Below the pieces are notes generated by a model, which saw only the letters and a list, made by a program, of their open reading frames with translations, was not told the origin of the DNA and did no database searches. Shown one piece after another: positions 9,142-17,546 of a stretch of DNA of 64,000 nucleotides (the first letter of the stretch is position 1; each line of letters starts with the position of its first letter). The stretch covers positions 620,001 through 684,000 of the forward strand of contig NZ_WXYN01000051.1 of NCBI RefSeq assembly GCF_016881065.1, read 5' to 3'. This DNA is from Planococcus soli (lineage in GTDB: Bacteria; Bacillota; Bacilli; Bacillales_A; Planococcaceae). The position numbers and the translations under genes were made by a program.

Positions 9142-10161
9142 ATGGAAAAAGTTTCTGTTTTTGGAGCAGGAAGCTGGGGAACGGCATTGAGCTATGTACT
9201 TGCTCAAAATGGCCACGATCTGCTGCTTTGGACACATCGTCAGGAGCAGGCTGAGGAAATCAACCAGCATACAAACAAACGCTATTTAAAAGATACGCAG
9301 TTGCCGGAGAGCCTGAAAGCGACAAGCGATTTGGCTCTTGCTGTTAACCATGGTGACATTTTGGTGATGGCCGTTCCGACAAAAGCTATCCGGGAAGTCT
9401 GTCAGGACATCAAGAAAGTCTTGGATCGAAAAGTTTTGTTTGTCCACGTTTCGAAAGGCATTGAACCGGACTCTTTAAAACGGATCAGTGAAATGATCCG
9501 CGAAGAAATACCGGCACAATGGATTGAAGACGTTGTTGTATTGTCCGGGCCAAGCCATGCAGAAGAAGTGGTGCAGGAGCATCCGACGACCGTTACAGCT
9601 GCCTGTGAGAATACTGCAGCAGCCAATCGGATCCAGGATCTGTTCATGAATCATTATTTCCGGGTTTATACAAACACCGATGTGATTGGCGTTGAAATTG
9701 GCGGTGCTTTGAAAAACATTATTGCCTTGGCTGTCGGAATAACAGACGGCTTAGGGTTTGGCGATAATGCAAAAGCTGCCATCATGACGCGCGGGCTGGC
9801 AGAGATTGCACGGCTCGGCGTAAAAATGGGTGCAACGCCTTTGACTTTCTCCGGACTGACCGGGGTGGGTGATTTAATTGTGACGTGCACCAGTGTCCAT
9901 TCACGCAATTGGCGCGCAGGAAACATGCTCGGCAAAGGCAAATCCCTGGACGAAGTGCTGCAAGAAATGGGCATGGTTGTCGAAGGGATACGGACCACGA
10001 AAGCAGCTTATCAATTGTCGGAGGCATATGATGTACCTATGCCGATAACGGCTGCACTTTATTCGGTTCTCTTTGACGATGTGTCGACCGACGAAGCGGT
10101 CGGAAAGCTGATGGGCCGCATGAAAAAGAACGAAATGGAAGATTTGATCAACTTGCTTTAA
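9142..10161 (+). CDS. gpsA: Glycerol-3-phosphate dehydrogenase [NAD(P)+]
   Basis: A 339-residue soluble dehydrogenase that reduces dihydroxyacetone phosphate to sn-glycerol-3-phosphate for phospholipids. It has an N-terminal Rossmann motif GAGSWGTA (8-15), the GPSHAEEV block and the catalytic lysine motif GALKNIIALA near 190. It starts 22 bases after der with AAAAAGGTGG as RBS, so the pair probably forms an operon closed by the terminator at 10171. spoIVA, which follows this neighbourhood in spore formers, is missing. Confidence 0.94.
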   Translation: MEKVSVFGAGSWGTALSYVLAQNGHDLLLWTHRQEQAEEINQHTNKRYLKDTQLPESLKATSDLALAVNHGDILVMAVPTKAIREVCQDIKKVLDRKVLFVHVSKGIEPDSLKRISEMIREEIPAQWIEDVVVLSGPSHAEEVVQEHPTTVTAACENTAAANRIQDLFMNHYFRVYTNTDVIGVEIGGALKNIIALAVGITDGLGFGDNAKAAIMTRGLAEIARLGVKMGATPLTFSGLTGVGDLIVTCTSVHSRNWRAGNMLGKGKSLDEVLQEMGMVVEGIRTTKAAYQLSEAYDVPMPITAALYSVLFDDVSTDEAVGKLMGRMKKNEMEDLINLL

Positions 10162-10170
10162 TTGTCACAA

Positions 10171-10206
10171 AAGAAGAGGATGCCACAAGCTGCCTCTTCT
10201 TTTTTT
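10171..10206 (+). terminator. Intrinsic terminator of der-gpsA
   Basis: 9-bp stem AAGAAGAGG/CCTCTTCTT with a partly paired loop and a T run. Confidence 0.8.
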
Positions 10207-10207
10207 A

Positions 10208-10216
10208 TGCTATACT
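10208..10216 (+). promoter_or_regulatory. Extended -10 promoter for the yphE-like gene
   Basis: TG-C-TATACT placed directly against the gpsA terminator T run, 32 bases before the next start codon. Confidence 0.5.
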
Positions 10217-10248
10217 ATTGACTGAAACACTACGAAAGGCGGGCAATT

Positions 10249-10452
10249 ATGAGTGCTTTGGATAAAATGTGGGTATCATTTGCTGGAATTGCTTTTTTGA
10301 TGATTTCAATGGGCTTTATCTACTTGAGCAGATACAAACTGAAGAATGGCATCCTTAAATTTCTTTTCGCGCTAGTTGCATACATCTTGCTGATTCTTGG
10401 ATTCTTTATCATGATATTCACAGTATTCAGCGGCCCTACCGGCGGCGCATGA
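10249..10452 (+). CDS. Small two-helix membrane protein (DUF2768, YphE-like)
   Basis: A 67-residue protein with two hydrophobic helices (about 8-26 and 37-58) joined by a short basic loop (SRYKLKNG). Size, topology and location after gpsA match B. subtilis YphE, a DUF2768 protein of unknown function. AAGGCGGGC serves as RBS. It overlaps the region of the next RBS, so it and the following lipoprotein are cotranscribed. No functional residues can be assigned. Confidence 0.75.
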   Translation: MSALDKMWVSFAGIAFLMISMGFIYLSRYKLKNGILKFLFALVAYILLILGFFIMIFTVFSGPTGGA

Positions 10453-10462
10453 GGTGAGGAAA

Positions 10463-11173
10463 ATGAAAAAAACAATATTATTTGTACTGCTCCTGTTTAT
10501 AGTGGGATTTCTCGCTTCGTGCGGATACCCGCAAAGCGAGAGAGCAGAAAACCAAATTCCGTATGAAGACCAACTAATTACTGTTCAAAATGCAGTGAAT
10601 CAGTACAGAGGGGCATCAGGCGGTTTGCTGCCAATAAAGACACGGGATATGGATATTGACCAATACATTAAGTATCCAGTCGATTTTTCGTTGATTGTTC
10701 CTGATTACACTGCTGAAGTGCCTACAAATGCATTTGAAACCGGAGGCATTTTTCAGTATGTCTTAATGGACGTTGAAGAAAATCCGACTGTGAAACTGGT
10801 GGATCTGCAAGCTGCAGAAGTGATTAGATCGGTCAATGTCAGAAAAAGTGCAAACGGTGGACAGGCGCCAATCGCTGAAATACTGGCGGACAATGTCTAC
10901 AAATTTAACCATGAAGCAATGGGTTTTTCTGAAGAGCCAACTGTTGTCAGTCCATACACCGGCAGAAATCTGCCTTTAGTAATTACCGGCAGCGGTGAAG
11001 TTTATATTGATTATGCGATGGACATATTTTCAGCTCTCCAAGAGTATGAAGGAGAGCTGGAAGCCGGGCAGGATATCCGCTTTATTCTTTATGAAGACCA
11101 TCCTGTCGTGCCAGCTTACTCATTGCCTTATACTATAAATGAAGAAAATGAACCGGTATTTTTAGTAGAGTAA
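10463..11173 (+). CDS. Putative lipoprotein (YphF-like)
   Basis: A 236-residue predicted lipoprotein. Residues 1-18 are a signal peptide ending in the lipobox LASC, so the mature protein should be lipidated on the cysteine and held on the outer face of the membrane. The rest has no motif I recognise. The ATG at 10463 is preferred to the in-frame GTG at 10454 because GAGGTGAGG is correctly spaced before it. By position it corresponds to B. subtilis yphF, of unknown function. A weak terminator-like stem (AAAAACG/CGTTTTT, 11173-11197) overlaps its stop codon. Confidence 0.75.
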   Translation: MKKTILFVLLLFIVGFLASCGYPQSERAENQIPYEDQLITVQNAVNQYRGASGGLLPIKTRDMDIDQYIKYPVDFSLIVPDYTAEVPTNAFETGGIFQYVLMDVEENPTVKLVDLQAAEVIRSVNVRKSANGGQAPIAEILADNVYKFNHEAMGFSEEPTVVSPYTGRNLPLVITGSGEVYIDYAMDIFSALQEYEGELEAGQDIRFILYEDHPVVPAYSLPYTINEENEPVFLVE

Positions 11174-11267
11174 AAAACGTTGATTTACCGCGTTTTTAAT
11201 AGAAATGCCATCTTTTTAGAAAATTTTGTTAGTATTTGGTGGTTTTATTGAAAAAGCAGGCTGTTTG

Positions 11268-11297
11268 TTGTTGCTATGCGATTTTCGATGTGATACT
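11268..11297 (+). promoter_or_regulatory. Promoter for hbs
   Basis: TTGTTG, an 18-base spacer, then GATACT with an upstream TG at 11289-11290 (extended -10). The 5' leader would be about 45 bases and ends in an AGGAGGTGA ribosome binding site. Confidence 0.5.
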
Positions 11298-11346
11298 CTT
11301 TTTACAGGATTGATGATTGCATCCCCTTTGAGAGGAGGTGAATAGC

Positions 11347-11619
11347 ATGAACAAAACAGAATTAGTGAACTCTGTTGCTGAAGCAGCTGAACTTTCTCGT
11401 AAAGACGCTGCCAAAGCAGTTGACGCTGCATTTGAGACAATTCAAGATGCTCTAACTAAAGGTGAAAAAGTACAGTTGATCGGTTTCGGTAACTTTGAAG
11501 TACGCGAACGCGCGGCCCGCAAAGGACGTAACCCACAAACTGGTGCTGAAATTGAGATCGCTGCAAGCAAAGTTCCTGCATTTAAGCCAGGTAAAGCGCT
11601 TAAAGACGCAGTGAAGTAA
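11347..11619 (+). CDS. hbs: DNA-binding protein HU
   Basis: A 90-residue histone-like protein of the HU family, the main nucleoid architectural protein. The DNA-binding beta arm with RKGRNPQTG (about 55-63) and the [13 protein letters not shown] block are intact. The start is ATG 11347, behind a consensus AGGAGGTGA; the in-frame GTG at 11338 would lie in that RBS. It has its own promoter and a strong terminator, as expected for an abundant protein. spoIVA, its usual upstream neighbour in spore formers, is missing. Confidence 0.97.
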   Translation: MNKTELVNSVAEAAELSRKDAAKAVDAAFETIQDALTKGEKVQLIGFGNFEVRERAARKGRNPQTGAEIEIAASKVPAFKPGKALKDAVK

Positions 11620-11637
11620 GCTTTAGCCTCTGTACAT

Positions 11638-11684
11638 AGGATGACTTTTGCGAGACACAATCTTGCAAAAGTCATCCTTTTTTT
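11638..11684 (+). terminator. Strong intrinsic terminator of hbs
   Basis: Perfect 14-bp stem AGGATGACTTTTGC/GCAAAAGTCATCCT followed by seven T. Confidence 0.9.
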
Positions 11685-11730
11685 GAGCCAACAATTTTGC
11701 GAAACACCTGTGCGTATGCTACGATTCATG

Positions 11731-11855
11731 TGAGAAAAGCGGAAGTGGCCGTTCTGCTCCGACAGGCATAAGACGTTCTGGCGAAGCGGCATGTTTTCAG
11801 CCGCATAGCCAGAGTGGCTTATGACCCGAGGAGCAGGCCGCTGAAGCTAGACAGT
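11731..11855 (+). repeat. Palindromic intergenic element, copy A
   Basis: First of three near-full tandem copies in the 650-base gene-free stretch between hbs and folE. Nested arms pair GGCC (11747-11750) and GCTCC (11756-11760) with GGAGC (11830-11834) and GGCC (11836-11839), CATAAG (11767-11772) with CTTATG (11818-11823), CTGGC (11778-11782) with GCCAG (11808-11812), and GCGGC (11786-11790) with GCCGC (11800-11804). It is flanked by AAAAGCGG at the left and GAAGCTAG at the right. Confidence 0.85.
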
Positions 11856-11980
11856 TAGAAAAGCGGAGGGAGCCGTATAGACCCGACAGGCATAAGGCAG
11901 ACCAGCAGAGTGGCGTTCTTTGCCATACAGCTGGGTTGCCTTGTGACCCCGAGGGTCTGGCTCCCGAAGCTAGCCAATCA
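11856..11980 (+). repeat. Palindromic intergenic element, copy B (variant arms)
   Basis: Same layout and same end motifs (AAAAGCGG, GACAGGCATAAG, GAAGCTAG) as copy A, but both outer arms differ together: GGGAGCC and AGACCC on the left match GGGTCT and GGCTCCC on the right, and the inner arms are CCAGC/GCTGG and TGGC/GCCA. Pairing is kept although the bases have changed. Confidence 0.85.
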
Positions 11981-12102
11981 CAAAAGCGTAATCGGCCGTT
12001 CTGCTCCGACAGGCATAGGACGTTCTGGCGAAGCGGGATGTTTTCAGCCGCATAGCCAGAGTGGCTTATGACCCGAGGAGCAGGCCGCTGAAGCTAGACA
12101 GT
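11981..12102 (+). repeat. Palindromic intergenic element, copy C
   Basis: Nearly identical to copy A over its whole length, except for its first bases (CAAAAGCGTAATCGGCC) and a few substitutions. It ends in GAAGCTAGACAGT like copy A. Confidence 0.85.
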
Positions 12103-12129
12103 GAGAAAAGCGGAAGCGGCCGTTCTGCT
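12103..12129 (+). repeat. Palindromic intergenic element, truncated copy D
   Basis: Only the left end is present (GAGAAAAGCGGAAGCGGCC then GTTCTGCT), after which similarity stops. From there to the folE start at 12270 I see no gene or clear promoter. Confidence 0.75.
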
Positions 12130-12269
12130 TGTACAGATATAATATGGATCACCGAAGTGGCGTGACTTAAAATTCACAAGCACTATATAAAAACTTGAAT
12201 TCACAATACTGCCGGCAGCCATCCTGCTGCCAAAAAATAACCGATTCGTCTTCAACTGGAGGAAGCAGA

Positions 12270-12854
12270 ATGATAGATGTAAAAGCACAAAAAGTAGACC
12301 TTGATAAAATTGAACAAGCTGTCTCGATGATTTTAGAGGCTGTTGGGGAAGACGTAAACCGAGAAGGATTAAAGGATACGCCTAAAAGGGTAGCTAAGAT
12401 GTATGCGGAAGTATTTTCCGGATTGAAGGAAGATCCCAAAGAATATTTCAAAACGGTTTTTCATGAAGGCCATGAAGAATTGGTGCTCGTCAAAGATATC
12501 CCTTTCTACTCGATGTGTGAACATCACCTCGTTCCGTTTTTCGGCAAGGCGCATATCGCTTACATTCCTCGTGATGGCATTGTGACGGGATTGAGCAAGT
12601 TAGCGCGCGCTGTGGAGACGGTCGCAAAACGTCCACAGCTTCAGGAACGCATTACCTCGACAATTGCAGATTCTTTAATGGAAACTTTAAACCCGCATGG
12701 TGTGTACGTCATGATTGAAGCAGAGCATATGTGCATGACCATGAGAGGGATAAAAAAACCTGGTTCTAAAACGGTGACAGCGGTTTCTAGAGGAGTTTTT
12801 GAAACAGATGACATTAAACGTTCTGAAGTCATCACATACATCAATATGGACTAA
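12270..12854 (+). CDS. folE: GTP cyclohydrolase I
   Basis: A 194-residue enzyme that opens GTP to dihydroneopterin triphosphate, the first step of folate synthesis. The zinc ligands are visible in CEHHLVPF (near 81) and in EHMCMTM (near 150), together with the GLSKLAR block. ATG 12270 is chosen since CTGGAGGAAG precedes it and the protein then has family length; an upstream in-frame ATG at 12195 would add 25 unrelated residues. It is followed at 21 bases by mtrB, the same pair as the B. subtilis mtrAB operon. Confidence 0.95.
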   Translation: MIDVKAQKVDLDKIEQAVSMILEAVGEDVNREGLKDTPKRVAKMYAEVFSGLKEDPKEYFKTVFHEGHEELVLVKDIPFYSMCEHHLVPFFGKAHIAYIPRDGIVTGLSKLARAVETVAKRPQLQERITSTIADSLMETLNPHGVYVMIEAEHMCMTMRGIKKPGSKTVTAVSRGVFETDDIKRSEVITYINMD

Positions 12855-12875
12855 TACGGAAAAGCAGGTGGGAAA

Positions 12876-13097
12876 ATGGCTCAGACAGAATATATAGTTA
12901 TTCGCGCGCAGGAAGATGGCGTGAACGTAATTGGTTTAACTCGCGGCAACGATACAAAATTTCACCATACTGAAAAATTGGATAAAGGCGAAGTGATGAT
13001 TGCTCAGTTTACAGAGCACACTTCAGCTATGAAAATCCGCGGAAAAGCGGAAATTCATTCTGCCCACGGTATCGTTGAAAGCGACGCTAAAAAATAA
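12876..13097 (+). CDS. mtrB: Tryptophan RNA-binding attenuation protein (TRAP)
   Basis: A 73-residue TRAP homologue. It forms an 11-mer ring which, with bound tryptophan, wraps (G/U)AG repeats in trp leader RNAs. The core is almost unchanged from the family: [23 protein letters not shown] and the RNA-contact region KIRGKA, with the expected Lys and Arg. AGGTGGG is the RBS, 21 bases after folE. Unusually, the trp operon that normally lies about 6 kb downstream in this synteny is absent, so its targets must be elsewhere. Confidence 0.95.
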   Translation: MAQTEYIVIRAQEDGVNVIGLTRGNDTKFHHTEKLDKGEVMIAQFTEHTSAMKIRGKAEIHSAHGIVESDAKK

Positions 13098-13128
13098 ACG
13101 ATATTGGATGAAGGCAAGGCTTTGCCTG

Positions 13129-13137
13129 TGATATACT
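13129..13137 (+). promoter_or_regulatory. Extended -10 promoter for hepS
   Basis: TG-A-TATACT, preceded immediately by the small dyad AGGCAA-GGCT-TTGCCT. The stretch TTTGCCTGTGATA recurs at the ypwA promoter (54.7 kb). Confidence 0.45.
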
Positions 13138-13174
13138 ATTGTAGTATGGCTAAATCATGAATGGAGCAAGCAGT

Positions 13175-13951
13175 ATGAAGGGACATCAAATACAATCGAA
13201 AATTATTTCCATGGAAGTCGAGGTTTTAGATGCTGTGAGACAGCGTACCCTCGATCAATTTACTGAAGGACCATCCGTCAAAGAATCTCGTTTGTTTTTT
13301 TTGCTGTTGCCTTTTTTTGACGGGAAGAATTGGTCGCCTGAAATTGAGTCTTCTGCAAAAACGGTTTCCATCGTCTACGCTGCTTTGCATGCCCATGATC
13401 AAGTAAGAGAAGATGTTCCCATTATCAAAGAGCAGCAGTTGACTGTGTTGGCTGGCGATCTATATAGCGGTATCTATTATCAGATGCTGGTCAATTCAAA
13501 AAATATAGCCATGGTTCAGCGACTGGCCACAGCAATTATTCAAGTAAGTGAAAAGAAAACTTCTTTTTTCGAAACAGCAATCCGCCCTATTGAAGAAACA
13601 GAAGAAGCCATTACGGTTATTGAAACTGAACTTTTAATATCATTTTATAGATTTTACAATTTTTCTGAATATGCACCACTCGCAAAACAGACGCTTCTTT
13701 ACTTGCGCTACGCTGATGAACTGAAGCATTTGCAGTCAAAAAACTACACGCATTTTCTTCGGGAACTTAATTCGAATCTTGTTCACGAAATCTACACAGA
13801 ACATTGGCTGATGGAAAAACTTGATAGCCTGCACAGACAGATTCTAGTATCCATAGGTGATTGTTCACTGGATCATGAACTGGCACAATTTTTGCTCCAT
13901 CAAATAACCCCGCACCAGCATAGAGCTGAGCAGCTGACCCGAGAAGGATGA
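13175..13951 (+). CDS. hepS: Heptaprenyl diphosphate synthase component 1
   Basis: A 258-residue protein placed as HepS, the small non-catalytic subunit that combines with HepT to make the C35 side chain of menaquinone. Sequence conservation of this subunit is low; the call rests on length, helical character, the LLPFFDG and [10 protein letters not shown] segments, and position directly before menG and hepT. ATG 13175, with GGAG about 8 bases upstream, is preferred over ATG 13157, which has no RBS. It overlaps the start region of menG. Confidence 0.85.
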   Translation: MKGHQIQSKIISMEVEVLDAVRQRTLDQFTEGPSVKESRLFFLLLPFFDGKNWSPEIESSAKTVSIVYAALHAHDQVREDVPIIKEQQLTVLAGDLYSGIYYQMLVNSKNIAMVQRLATAIIQVSEKKTSFFETAIRPIEETEEAITVIETELLISFYRFYNFSEYAPLAKQTLLYLRYADELKHLQSKNYTHFLRELNSNLVHEIYTEHWLMEKLDSLHRQILVSIGDCSLDHELAQFLLHQITPHQHRAEQLTREG

Positions 13952-13956
13952 CTGAT

Positions 13957-14655
13957 ATGCCTAAAACGAAAGAACAAAAAGTCCACGAAGTATTTGAAAA
14001 GATTTCTGAAAACTATGATCAGATGAATTCGGTCATCAGTTTCCAGCAGCACAACAAATGGCGTGAAGATACCATGCACAAGATGCAGGTGCCAAAAGGT
14101 GCCGCCGCTATTGATGTTTGTTGCGGGACTGCTGATTGGACCATTGCACTTGGCAAAGCGGTTGGTGAAACCGGTCAGGTTGTCGGACTGGATTTCAGCC
14201 AGAACATGCTGAATGTCGGACATGATAAAACCAAGGACATGCCTCAGATCAAGCTGGTACAAGGCAATGCCATGTCACTGCCATACCCTGACAATTCTTT
14301 TGATTTTGCGACAATCGGTTTTGGATTGCGCAATGTTCCGGATTATCGCCAAGCCCTTTCCGAAATGCACCGGGTGTTAAAGCCGGGTGGCATGATTGCG
14401 TGTCTCGAAACGTCACAGCCGGAAAATATTGTTTTTAAACCATTTTTCAGACTGTATTTCCGGTTCATCATGCCGGTTTTCGGTAAACTATTCGCTAAAA
14501 GCTATAAAGAGTATTCATGGCTTCAGGAATCGGCAAAATCTTTTCCCGGCATGAAGCAACTGGCGAAAATGTTCACGGAAGTCGGATTTGAGAAAGTGAA
14601 ATACAAGCCTTATACTGGAGGCGCCGCAGCCCTCCATTTGGGAATAAAAAAGTAA
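13957..14655 (+). CDS. menG: Demethylmenaquinone methyltransferase
   Basis: A 232-residue SAM-dependent methyltransferase of the UbiE/MenG family that makes menaquinone from demethylmenaquinone. The SAM-binding motif DVCCGTADW (about 46-54) and the family blocks FGLRNVPD and [10 protein letters not shown] are intact. ATG 13957 matches the usual N-terminus and is well spaced from GAGAAGG; an in-frame ATG at 13948 sits against the RBS. Start and stop overlap with hepS suggests translational coupling in hepS-menG-hepT. Confidence 0.94.
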   Translation: MPKTKEQKVHEVFEKISENYDQMNSVISFQQHNKWREDTMHKMQVPKGAAAIDVCCGTADWTIALGKAVGETGQVVGLDFSQNMLNVGHDKTKDMPQIKLVQGNAMSLPYPDNSFDFATIGFGLRNVPDYRQALSEMHRVLKPGGMIACLETSQPENIVFKPFFRLYFRFIMPVFGKLFAKSYKEYSWLQESAKSFPGMKQLAKMFTEVGFEKVKYKPYTGGAAALHLGIKK

Positions 14656-14677
14656 ACTAGCGGGAGAAGGATTTTAA

Positions 14678-15652
14678 GTGGAAAAGATGAAGTTGAAATT
14701 GCTCTATTCCGACCTTAGACCGGAACTGGAAATGATCGAGAAGGAATTGGAACAGGCAGTGGATTCCGAATCTCTCCTTTTAAATGATGCTTCTCTTCAT
14801 TTATTGCAGGCCGGAGGGAAAAGAATCCGACCTGTTTTTGTTTTGCTTGCTGGAAAGTTTGGAGATTACAATATCGATGTCATGAAACGTGTAGCTGTGC
14901 CGCTTGAGCTGATTCATATGGCTTCATTGGTCCATGACGATGTTATTGACGATTCGGAAATCCGGAGAGGCCAGCCAACTGTCAAAGCTCAGTGGAACAA
15001 CAGTGTGGCAATGTACACTGGCGACTTTATCTTGGCGCGAGCGCTGGAGCAGATTACTGAAATTGAATCGCCGCGTGTTCATGAGATCCTGTCAAAAACC
15101 TTGATTGAAGTTTGCCGGGGCGAAATTATTCAAATAAAAGACAAGTACAAGCTGGATCAAAACTTGCGGGATTATTTCCGGCGCATCAAAAGGAAGACGG
15201 CCTTGCTGATATCCTCGAGCTGTGAATTGGGCGCACTCGTATCTGGCACTGATGAGAAAACTGCTGCACATTTGCGCCGCTTCGGATATTTTATCGGCAT
15301 GTCATTTCAGATTATAGACGACATTCTCGATTTTACTTCTACGGACGAAGAACTTGGAAAACCGGCAGGCAGCGATTTTATTCAGGGAAACATCACATTG
15401 CCAATTTTATGCGCACGAAAGGATCCTGAAATCTACACAATGCTGAAAGCAAATTTGAATCGGGATTTATCCAATGAAGAGCGGTTAACGGTCGTTCGGA
15501 CTATTCGAAACAGTTCGGCCATCGAAGAGGCGAAAGCGATGAGCGAACGGTACTTGGAAAAAGCATTGCGGGAACTTTCCTTTCTGCCAAAAGGACAAGC
15601 AGTGAAAACGATGCGTAAAATCGCCTTTTTTATCGGCAAGCGTAATTTTTAA
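14678..15652 (+). CDS. hepT: Heptaprenyl diphosphate synthase component 2
   Basis: A 324-residue trans-polyprenyl synthase, the catalytic subunit paired with HepS. The two aspartate-rich motifs are present: HDDVIDD (near 86-92) and IIDDILD (near 212-218), with GGKRIRP near 47. It starts at GTG 14678 with GGGAGAAGG 8 bases upstream. Chain length (C35, or C40 as in some Planococcaceae) cannot be read from sequence. Product goes to MenA for menaquinone, which serves the qcrABC complex further on. Confidence 0.93.
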   Translation: MEKMKLKLLYSDLRPELEMIEKELEQAVDSESLLLNDASLHLLQAGGKRIRPVFVLLAGKFGDYNIDVMKRVAVPLELIHMASLVHDDVIDDSEIRRGQPTVKAQWNNSVAMYTGDFILARALEQITEIESPRVHEILSKTLIEVCRGEIIQIKDKYKLDQNLRDYFRRIKRKTALLISSSCELGALVSGTDEKTAAHLRRFGYFIGMSFQIIDDILDFTSTDEELGKPAGSDFIQGNITLPILCARKDPEIYTMLKANLNRDLSNEERLTVVRTIRNSSAIEEAKAMSERYLEKALRELSFLPKGQAVKTMRKIAFFIGKRNF

Positions 15653-15660
15653 GTTGGCAG

Positions 15661-15688
15661 TTGACAAATGGTTCGACAATGATAGTAT
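15661..15688 (+). promoter_or_regulatory. Promoter for ndk
   Basis: Consensus TTGACA, 16-base spacer, TAGTAT. The leader carries a small hairpin GGGC-AAAAA-GCCC (about 15700-15712) before the GAGGAGTG ribosome binding site. Confidence 0.55.
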
Positions 15689-15737
15689 TTTTTAAGGTGG
15701 GCAAAAAGCCCGAGCTTTTAATAGAGGAGTGTTTACA

Positions 15738-16184
15738 TTGGAAAAAACATTTTTAATGGTTAAACCAGATGGCGTTCAACGCAACGTAATCGGAGAAATC
15801 GTCGCACGTTTTGAGAAAAAAGGATATCATTTAGCAGGTGCTAAATTGATGCAAATTCCTACTGAATTGGCTGAAGAGCACTACGGCGAGCACAAAGAGC
15901 GTCCGTTCTTCGGTGAATTGGTTGAATTCATCACATCTGGCCCTGTATTCGCAATGGTTTGGGAAGGCGAAAACGTTATTTTGACTGCACGTCAAATGAT
16001 GGGCGCAACAAATCCTAAAGATGCAGCTCCAGGAACTATCCGCGGCGACTTCGCAGTTACTGTCGGCAAAAACATGATTCACGGATCGGATTCTGCTGAA
16101 AGCGCAGAACGCGAAATCGGCTTGTTCTTCAAAGAAGAAGAATTGGTATCATACGAAAAAACAATGAACAGCTGGGTTAACTAA
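15738..16184 (+). CDS. ndk: Nucleoside diphosphate kinase
   Basis: A 148-residue NDP kinase that balances NTP and dNTP pools by phosphotransfer through an active-site histidine, seen in the motif NMIHGSDS near residue 115. TTG 15738 gives the family N-terminus [14 protein letters not shown] and is correctly spaced from GAGGAGTG; a GTG at 15729 would fall within that RBS. It stands alone between its own promoter and terminator. cheR, which follows ndk in B. subtilis, is missing. Confidence 0.95.
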   Translation: MEKTFLMVKPDGVQRNVIGEIVARFEKKGYHLAGAKLMQIPTELAEEHYGEHKERPFFGELVEFITSGPVFAMVWEGENVILTARQMMGATNPKDAAPGTIRGDFAVTVGKNMIHGSDSAESAEREIGLFFKEEELVSYEKTMNSWVN

Positions 16185-16197
16185 TCCACACTGTTGG

Positions 16198-16229
16198 AAA
16201 AACCGTCCCATACATGGGGCGGTTTTTTT
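16198..16229 (+). terminator. Intrinsic terminator of ndk
   Basis: 12-bp stem AAAAACCGTCCC/GGGGCGGTTTTT (one mismatch/wobble) with a 6-base loop and seven T. Confidence 0.85.
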
Positions 16230-16321
16230 GTTGGAAGCAGAAACTTGGCAATATGATGTATTTTCAATTGATTGAAGTTTCACTTTAAGTGATTTTCTTA
16301 TAGAATTGAAGAAATGCCTTA

Positions 16322-16330
16322 TGGTATAGT
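16322..16330 (+). promoter_or_regulatory. Extended -10 promoter for the aro cluster
   Basis: TG-G-TATAGT about 42 bases before aroC. A TTGAAG at 16306 is too close to be its -35. Confidence 0.4.
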
Positions 16331-16371
16331 GGTACATAAATACTTTAGCACGTTGAAGGGAGAAAGCGTAA

Positions 16372-17544
16372 ATGCGTTATTTAACAGCAGGAGAATCACA
16401 CGGTCCGCAATTGACTGCCATCATAGAGGGGTTGCCGGCGCAATTGCCTTTGACGGCAGAACTGGTCAATAAAGAGTTGAAAAGACGCCAAGGCGGACAC
16501 GGCCGGGGAAGACGGATGCAGATCGAGAAAGATACAGTAGAAATTGTTTCCGGCGTTCGGCACGGCAAGACATTGGGTTCTCCTGTCGCTTTAGTCGTCA
16601 CGAATGATGACTGGAAACACTGGACTTCTATTATGGGCATTGAGCCAATTGAAGATACAGAAGAAGTGAAACGCCAAATTTCGCGTCCTCGTCCCGGTCA
16701 TGCAGACTTGAACGGCGGCATGAAATATGGACACCGGGATCTCAGAAACGTCTTAGAGCGGTCTTCAGCACGCGAAACGACGGTCCGAGTAGCGGTTGGC
16801 GCAGTAGCCAAGCAATTGCTTGCGGAACTGGGCATAAAGATTGTATCCCACGTGACTGAAATTGGCGGCATCAAAGTGAACCCTGAAAGCTATCTTGGAA
16901 AGTCGGCAGATGAAATCCGTGAAATCGTTGAGAACGATGCGGTTTATTGTGCAGATCCTTCCGTTACAAAGCAAATGACGGATTTGATCGACCAAACGAA
17001 GAAAAACGGAGATTCAATCGGCGGAACAGTAGAAGTCATCGTGGAAGGCATGCCGGCAGGAATCGGCAGCTATGTGCATTACGACCGGAAGTTGGACGCC
17101 AAATTGGCGGCTGCGATCATGAGCATCAATGCTTTTAAAGGTGTGGAATTCGGCTTAGGCTTCGAGATGGCCAGAAAACCCGGCAGTGAAGTCCATGATG
17201 AAATTCTTTGGGACGAAGAAAACGGCTATACACGAAAAACCAATAACCTCGGTGGATTTGAGGGTGGCATGACCACGGGAATGCCAATTATTGTAAGAGG
17301 CGTCATGAAGCCGATCCCGACTTTATACAAACCGCTTCAAAGTGTCGACATTGAAACAAAAGAACCTTTCCAGGCAAGCATCGAACGTTCTGACAGCTGT
17401 GCAGTACCGGCAGCTTCGATTGTAGCTGAGCATGTAGTGGCCTGGGAAGTGGCTAATGCGCTGCTGGATCAATTTGATGCAGATCAGATGCCGCGATTGG
17501 CCGATAACTTGAAAAACTATAAGAATTACACGAAGGAGTTTTAA
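16372..17544 (+). CDS. aroC: Chorismate synthase
   Basis: A 390-residue FMN-dependent enzyme that converts EPSP to chorismate, the last common step of aromatic synthesis. Signature blocks are intact: [11 protein letters not shown] at the N-terminus, RPGHADLNG and [18 protein letters not shown] near 105-135, and the C-terminal [23 protein letters not shown] is the RBS. It heads a tight cluster aroC-aroB-aroH-tyrA-aroA. B. subtilis calls this gene aroF. Confidence 0.96.
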   Translation: MRYLTAGESHGPQLTAIIEGLPAQLPLTAELVNKELKRRQGGHGRGRRMQIEKDTVEIVSGVRHGKTLGSPVALVVTNDDWKHWTSIMGIEPIEDTEEVKRQISRPRPGHADLNGGMKYGHRDLRNVLERSSARETTVRVAVGAVAKQLLAELGIKIVSHVTEIGGIKVNPESYLGKSADEIREIVENDAVYCADPSVTKQMTDLIDQTKKNGDSIGGTVEVIVEGMPAGIGSYVHYDRKLDAKLAAAIMSINAFKGVEFGLGFEMARKPGSEVHDEILWDEENGYTRKTNNLGGFEGGMTTGMPIIVRGVMKPIPTLYKPLQSVDIETKEPFQASIERSDSCAVPAASIVAEHVVAWEVANALLDQFDADQMPRLADNLKNYKNYTKEF

Positions 17545-17546
17545 GC

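Noticed and set aside
11731-12129. Possible CRISPR array from regular repeats upstream of folE
   Set aside because: Units are about 120 bases, directly adjacent with no unique spacers, self-complementary, and no cas gene is near.
12195-12269. Extended N-terminus of FolE from an upstream ATG
   Set aside because: The 25 extra residues are unlike FolE and the good RBS stands before ATG 12270.
15698-15725. Riboswitch-like structure in the ndk leader
   Set aside because: Only a 4-bp stem with an A5 loop is present; no conserved riboswitch core is recognised.
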